The notes under the pieces are model-generated. The model was given only the letters and a program-made list of their open reading frames with translations, searched no databases and was not told where the DNA came from. Positions 60,241 through 64,000 of a DNA stretch of 64,000 nt are shown piece by piece. Source of the stretch: Symbiodinium sp. CCMP2592 (Eukaryota > Sar > Dinophyceae > Suessiales > Symbiodiniaceae); the NCBI GenBank assembly GCA_905221615.1, contig CAJNDT010005523.1, positions 402,501-466,500 of the forward strand. The letters run 5' to 3'. The first letter of the stretch is position 1. Each line of letters opens with the position of its first letter. Position numbers and translations under genes: made by a program.

Positions 60241-61443
60241 ACATTTCACAGCTCCAATGCTGACTGACGATGCATGGGAAACGAGCAGCCAAAACAAGGT
60301 TCGGGAGGAGGAACCCTCAATTTGACGGGCGTGGTCCAGGTGTTTGCATATTGAGCAATAATAAAACCATAGAAACGTTGAGCTGGGAGCGGGGAAACCC
60401 CACAACAAAGAGCATCCTAGCGAGCAGTCACCTCGACTCGAGCAAGGCCGAAACTCCTGAACCATCAAAGCCTCCTGAAGCTTCAGCGATATGAACCCGT
60501 TACCGCACCTGATATGAATAGCTCTATGTCCGATCCCCTAAGCTTACACCCGCCCGAGCCTGGAAGCCTAAGCTCCCGCTGAAACCCAACACCGTGCGGA
60601 TGCGGCCTAGGAACTGCTGTGAGAAGCTCGACCAGACAAGACCCAGGCTAGTTGCATTGGGGCACTCCTCCGCCACCTCGCAGCATCACGCTGACAGTTC
60701 GGGGCTCTTGCGCTACTTCAACTTTGGTCTCGAAACTAGGGCCTACATAGGGTGTGGGGCTTTGGAAATTCAGGGTGTGGGTCGAGGGCTCTTCGGCTAC
60801 TTTGACATGCAGGGCACAGTTCGGTTTTCAGCTTTCAATGAATATTTCAAGCTGTAACTGCAGCCAAATGAGACATGTCGTGCTGTGGGATCTGTGCTTT
60901 TGTTTTTCCTTGCTGTTGCTACGGTGTGTCTGTGTCTGTCTGTGTGTGCGTGCGTGCGTCTTTTGCTGTTTGCTCCCGGGCCGGCCGTTCACTCACTTGC
61001 TAATTTGCCGGGGCTGCGGCGCGAAAAAACATCAACAGCAAAAGCAAAAAAAACACCCGCTCCGTTTACGGATCTCAGGATGCTCGCAGTGGATTTTAAA
61101 ACTTGGGAAAAGATCTTAAACCAAGGCTGGCAACGGCTGTCAGCCTTTGTGACTCAGAAACTTGACGACACGTTGCCGTTCCAGGGAAAGGGATTTGGTT
61201 TCGGGTGCAGGGCAGTTACACCCACAACCCACAAAAAAGGCCAAACCCAAACTGCTAAAGCCTCAAGACGCCAGAAGCCGCTAAGCCCAGAAGCAACTCC
61301 AACAAGAACCCTTGCCAAGCCTCTAAAAGCTGGGGGTTCTTGTGAAGGAGTTTAGTTTAAGTTACCATAATAAAGACTCCATGTCTTTACTACAGATCCC
61401 TACGACGGGAACTTAAACTGAATCCCCGAACAAGCAGGGAATC

Positions 61444-61571
61444 ACCGAAAAAACGATTCCCCCAAAGTGGCCTTGATCTCCGAGTTGTCGCAGGGAGGCA
61501 GCTCTGGGCCTGGCATCACCTGCTTTTTGCGGCGCTTTTGTTCTCTTCTTTTCTTCCTTCGTTGCACTGTT
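61444..61571 (-). CDS. Candidate exon with basic segment, unknown
   Basis: The minus-strand frame reads RRKKRREQKRRKKQ, then VMPGPELPPCDNSEIKATLG. The basic part could be a nuclear localisation signal. An AAGCAG acceptor precedes VMPGP and an AAG/GCCACT donor follows SEIK, so the true exon may be only the second half. It lies between the STI1 exon at 63.6 kb and the glycosyltransferase gene, on the same strand. No family is recognised. Confidence 0.3.
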
Positions 61572-61968
61572 TAGGGTATAGGGTTGTGGAACTGTTTGTT
61601 ATTGGCTATTGGAGCTGTTTGTTAGTGTTGGAGGAGTTTTGGTGGTCGGCCTTTCTGACTAAGGAAACAGACTAGGGATATCCCGCCCCAAGGTTAACGT
61701 GCAGGTGGGATTTTGCCTCCCGAGCCTCGAGTTTAGAGCATCGAGCGTAGGTTTTTGCCGGCTGAAGGATTTAGCGTTGAAGGGTTACCCAAAACCCTAA
61801 GCTTTAGGGGGTGTCGAACTTAGAGTTTCAAGCACTGTTCCCACGGTCTCACTGGTCTAGGGGCCTCCCGAAGAAAATGTAACAAGCACCATGTCATGGG
61901 GCTTCGTACGTTCTAAGCAAATGGGCATTGGGTAGTGCATAATGACTGTTTTCTGATAGAACGCAATC

Positions 61969-61973
<5 letters not shown>

Positions 61974-62017
<44 letters not shown>

Positions 62018-62062
62018 TGTATGTATGTATGTATGTATGTATGTATGTATGTATGTATGTGT
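61974..62062. repeat. (AT)n / (GTAT)n microsatellite
   Basis: An AT run followed by about eleven ATGT tetranucleotides. Confidence 0.96.
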
Positions 62063-62064
62063 AT

Positions 62065-63485
62065 ATATACAAACATATGTACACGTAAACTAAAATCTAC
62101 CCCGAGGCGCTCTTCCAATGATTAAGGCTCCGCGATCCCTACGCCCACAAAGGTTTTAACAAAGGAACCCCAAGGAATAGTATCAGTGATGATTTTGGCC
62201 CTTACTGTATGGGGATATGATTCTCCTTCCAGGGAAGCGATCGCGATACTGAGCCTACGGCCAGCGCTGCGGGCCGGACTTGGGGTCCGGATACAGCCAA
62301 TTAGAATGGTGGTTTGGGGGCAGTTTGAATCAAATTATCGTACAGCTATGTCTGTAAGCGTCCTGCACGGGTTGGGGTAGGGAACTGCGCGCCTCAGAGC
62401 CAAAGCATATCGGCATAAGCCGCTCACTCCTTGTGCCGGAACTGGCCCCGAACCGTAAAGTCTGTGGTAGTCCGAAGCTGCCAAACTACCGAAGCCAAGC
62501 GACTGCCTAAAGCCCGATGGCGCTAATTCGCTTCATGCTTAAGTTTACTCACCAGACCAAGGCTCCGGGCCTAAGCCAATGGTCTGATGATGTAAGTTTT
62601 GGGGTATGCTCAAAGTATGATGAGCTAAGTAATAGACAAGGCATAAGTTGGTCAGGAATTGCATTTGCCATAAGAGCGCGTAAACAAAGCAAAGGGTTTT
62701 GCAGAGCTTATCCCAGCGGACGCCCGAATGGCACCACGAATGCCGCCCTTTGGTTTCCTAAGCTGCCCCTTCCCCATCGGCTTCCCACCTCAGCATGAGA
62801 GACTTGCATCTCAGCGCGGGCGAGCTCAGCAAATAACAGCCAGCAGTACAGTCGAAGTCGGAACATGGCTCAATTGAGAATCCTGTTTACAATCCCGATG
62901 TGAATACCAATGACAAAGCCGGAATTGGTTGGCAGGTGGGGCTGGTGGTCGTGTGGGTTGCAGGGCTTGACGAACTTCTAAGATCTATGAAGCACATCTT
63001 GAACCGATGCGAATTGTGAAATTTGCTTGGGGACGGATTAACCGATTAACCCGCTCTACTGCAAGGCCAAGACTTCAAGACGGGCTCCGAGATTTCACAA
63101 GGTGCCAAGCTCAGGAGCATCCAACAAAAGCAATCGCAGTTCACTTCCGATGCTGTACTATGGCGGATTGTGTGCGGTAGACCTGGGCGTCGTGTCGTAG
63201 GTAATCCTTTCTGCAACAAGGCCTGGAAAGACTAGAATCAGTCATCTTGGGCTGCCCAGGTACGAAGTATCGAGAAAGCCTCTTCAGTTGTCGTGAGGAA
63301 ACTAGCTCAGCCAACTCAAGCACCGGGAGAACCATTCAATAAATCAACCGAGCTACCCCTGCAGACTCTAAGCTCGAAGCCGCCGACCCCGACAAACCCT
63401 TGGGATCCGAAAAGCCTAAAAGCAACAATCACCCAAACGCCCGAAAGCTCCAGGACCCTGAGCCTTCACATTCCACTGCACTAGA
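62065..63485. other. No gene recognised
   Basis: Includes a 93-codon plus-strand frame (62517-62798) without recognisable domain. A GGGGGCCTTGATATT motif near 63497 is a partial copy of the short dispersed element. Confidence 0.4.
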
Positions 63486-63600
63486 TCCAGATATTTGGGG
63501 GCCTTGATATTTAAAATGGGGTTCGGGGGTATATGTACACTACACCACCATTCTCATGCGGACTTTTCGGGAAGCCTATGTGTAATTATCCAGCCATCTC

Positions 63601-63654
63601 CTCGAAGATGGGCTGGAGCTCAGGATCGTTCTGGAGATCGTTGAGCTTTCCGGA
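63601..63654 (-). CDS. Internal exon of an STI1-domain protein
   Basis: The frame reads SGKLNDLQNDPELQPIFE, the first half of an STI1-like co-chaperone motif. Upstream is a TAG acceptor directly after a CT/GA repeat. Downstream the frame would continue as EMAG and stop, so splicing after FE is likely, using a GA donor (GAG/GAGATG) in phase 0. Joined to the exon at 51510 it gives PIFEDIKKNGMTAL, the exact family pattern. The remaining upstream exons would lie beyond the window edge. Confidence 0.6.
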
Positions 63655-63687
63655 CCTACTGCCCAAGCTACTAAGAGGACTTCGAGC

Positions 63688-63860
63688 TCTCTCTCTCTCT
63701 CTCTCTCTGTCTCGTCTCTGCCGTATGTATGCATGTATACACACATACGTACGTACATACGTACACACATCTATGTAAAGACATACACATAAAAAAGCCA
63801 GTCAGCATATGTATAGTATATATATATGTATATATCCACACACACACACACACACATACT
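63688..63860. repeat. CT, TACG and CA microsatellites
   Basis: A CT run (63688-63712), ACGT/ACAC repeats, a short TA run and a CA run (63836-63858). Confidence 0.95.
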
Positions 63861-64000
63861 GTATGTATACGTATACACACAGATAGGTAAACGGATCGAC
63901 AGATGGATGGATGGACGGATGAATACTTTCCATGTCTGTAGGACCTACTCTAGCATGTAGTGTTTGCCGCTTGCCTAGGGCTTGGGTGCAAAGATTGCCC

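Overview
This window looks like nuclear DNA of a dinoflagellate, probably a peridinin alga or Symbiodiniaceae relative. The evidence is indirect. Recognisable coding sequence is sparse and split into short exons. Reconstructed introns use GC, GA and GT donors with acceptors usually followed by G. Every recognisable exon lies on the minus strand. Long stretches are filled with simple repeats and broken telomere-like CCCTAAA runs. No bacterial operons, ribosome binding sites, rRNA, tRNA or CRISPR were seen, and no copy of the dinoflagellate spliced-leader sequence was noticed by eye.

Layout by region. 0-4 kb: CT, AT and GT microsatellites and a telomere-like stretch. 4.2-12.9 kb: a multi-exon minus-strand WD40 (EML-like) gene, with helical candidate upstream exons to 15.3 kb. 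16.7-17.3 kb: a 628-bp element with perfect 19-bp terminal inverted repeats. 17.9-18.5 kb: an intact, uninterrupted globin gene with an N-terminal targeting leader. 19.5-19.7 kb: a beta-propeller exon of another gene. 22.2-33.96 kb: a large, rearranged minisatellite with a unit of about 63 bp, interrupted at 31.47-32.25 kb by a 785-bp inverted-repeat element. 35.6-47.2 kb: microsatellites, short palindromic elements and minus-strand candidate exons, one resembling the start of a WD40 repeat. 51.4 and 63.6 kb: two exon pieces that together form a complete STI1-like domain. 55.4-58.7 kb, between those pieces: a six-exon glycosyltransferase gene of the GT34 (GMA12/MNN10) type. 59.9-60.2 kb: an outlying island of the satellite.

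The genes do not form an obvious pathway. The globin would bind haem and oxygen or NO, probably in the plastid or secretory route. The glycosyltransferase would act in the Golgi, the WD40 protein in a scaffold or cytoskeletal role, and the STI1 protein in Hsp70/Hsp90 co-chaperone work. What they share is orientation, consistent with the long unidirectional gene blocks known in dinoflagellates.

The most interesting items are the 785-bp insertion, whose empty site can be read from sister satellite units; the layered duplication and inversion history of the satellite; the short palindromic elements; and the possible nesting of the glycosyltransferase inside a 12-kb intron of the STI1 gene. Exon boundaries were worked out by hand from reading frame, family motifs and splice dinucleotides and have no transcript support.
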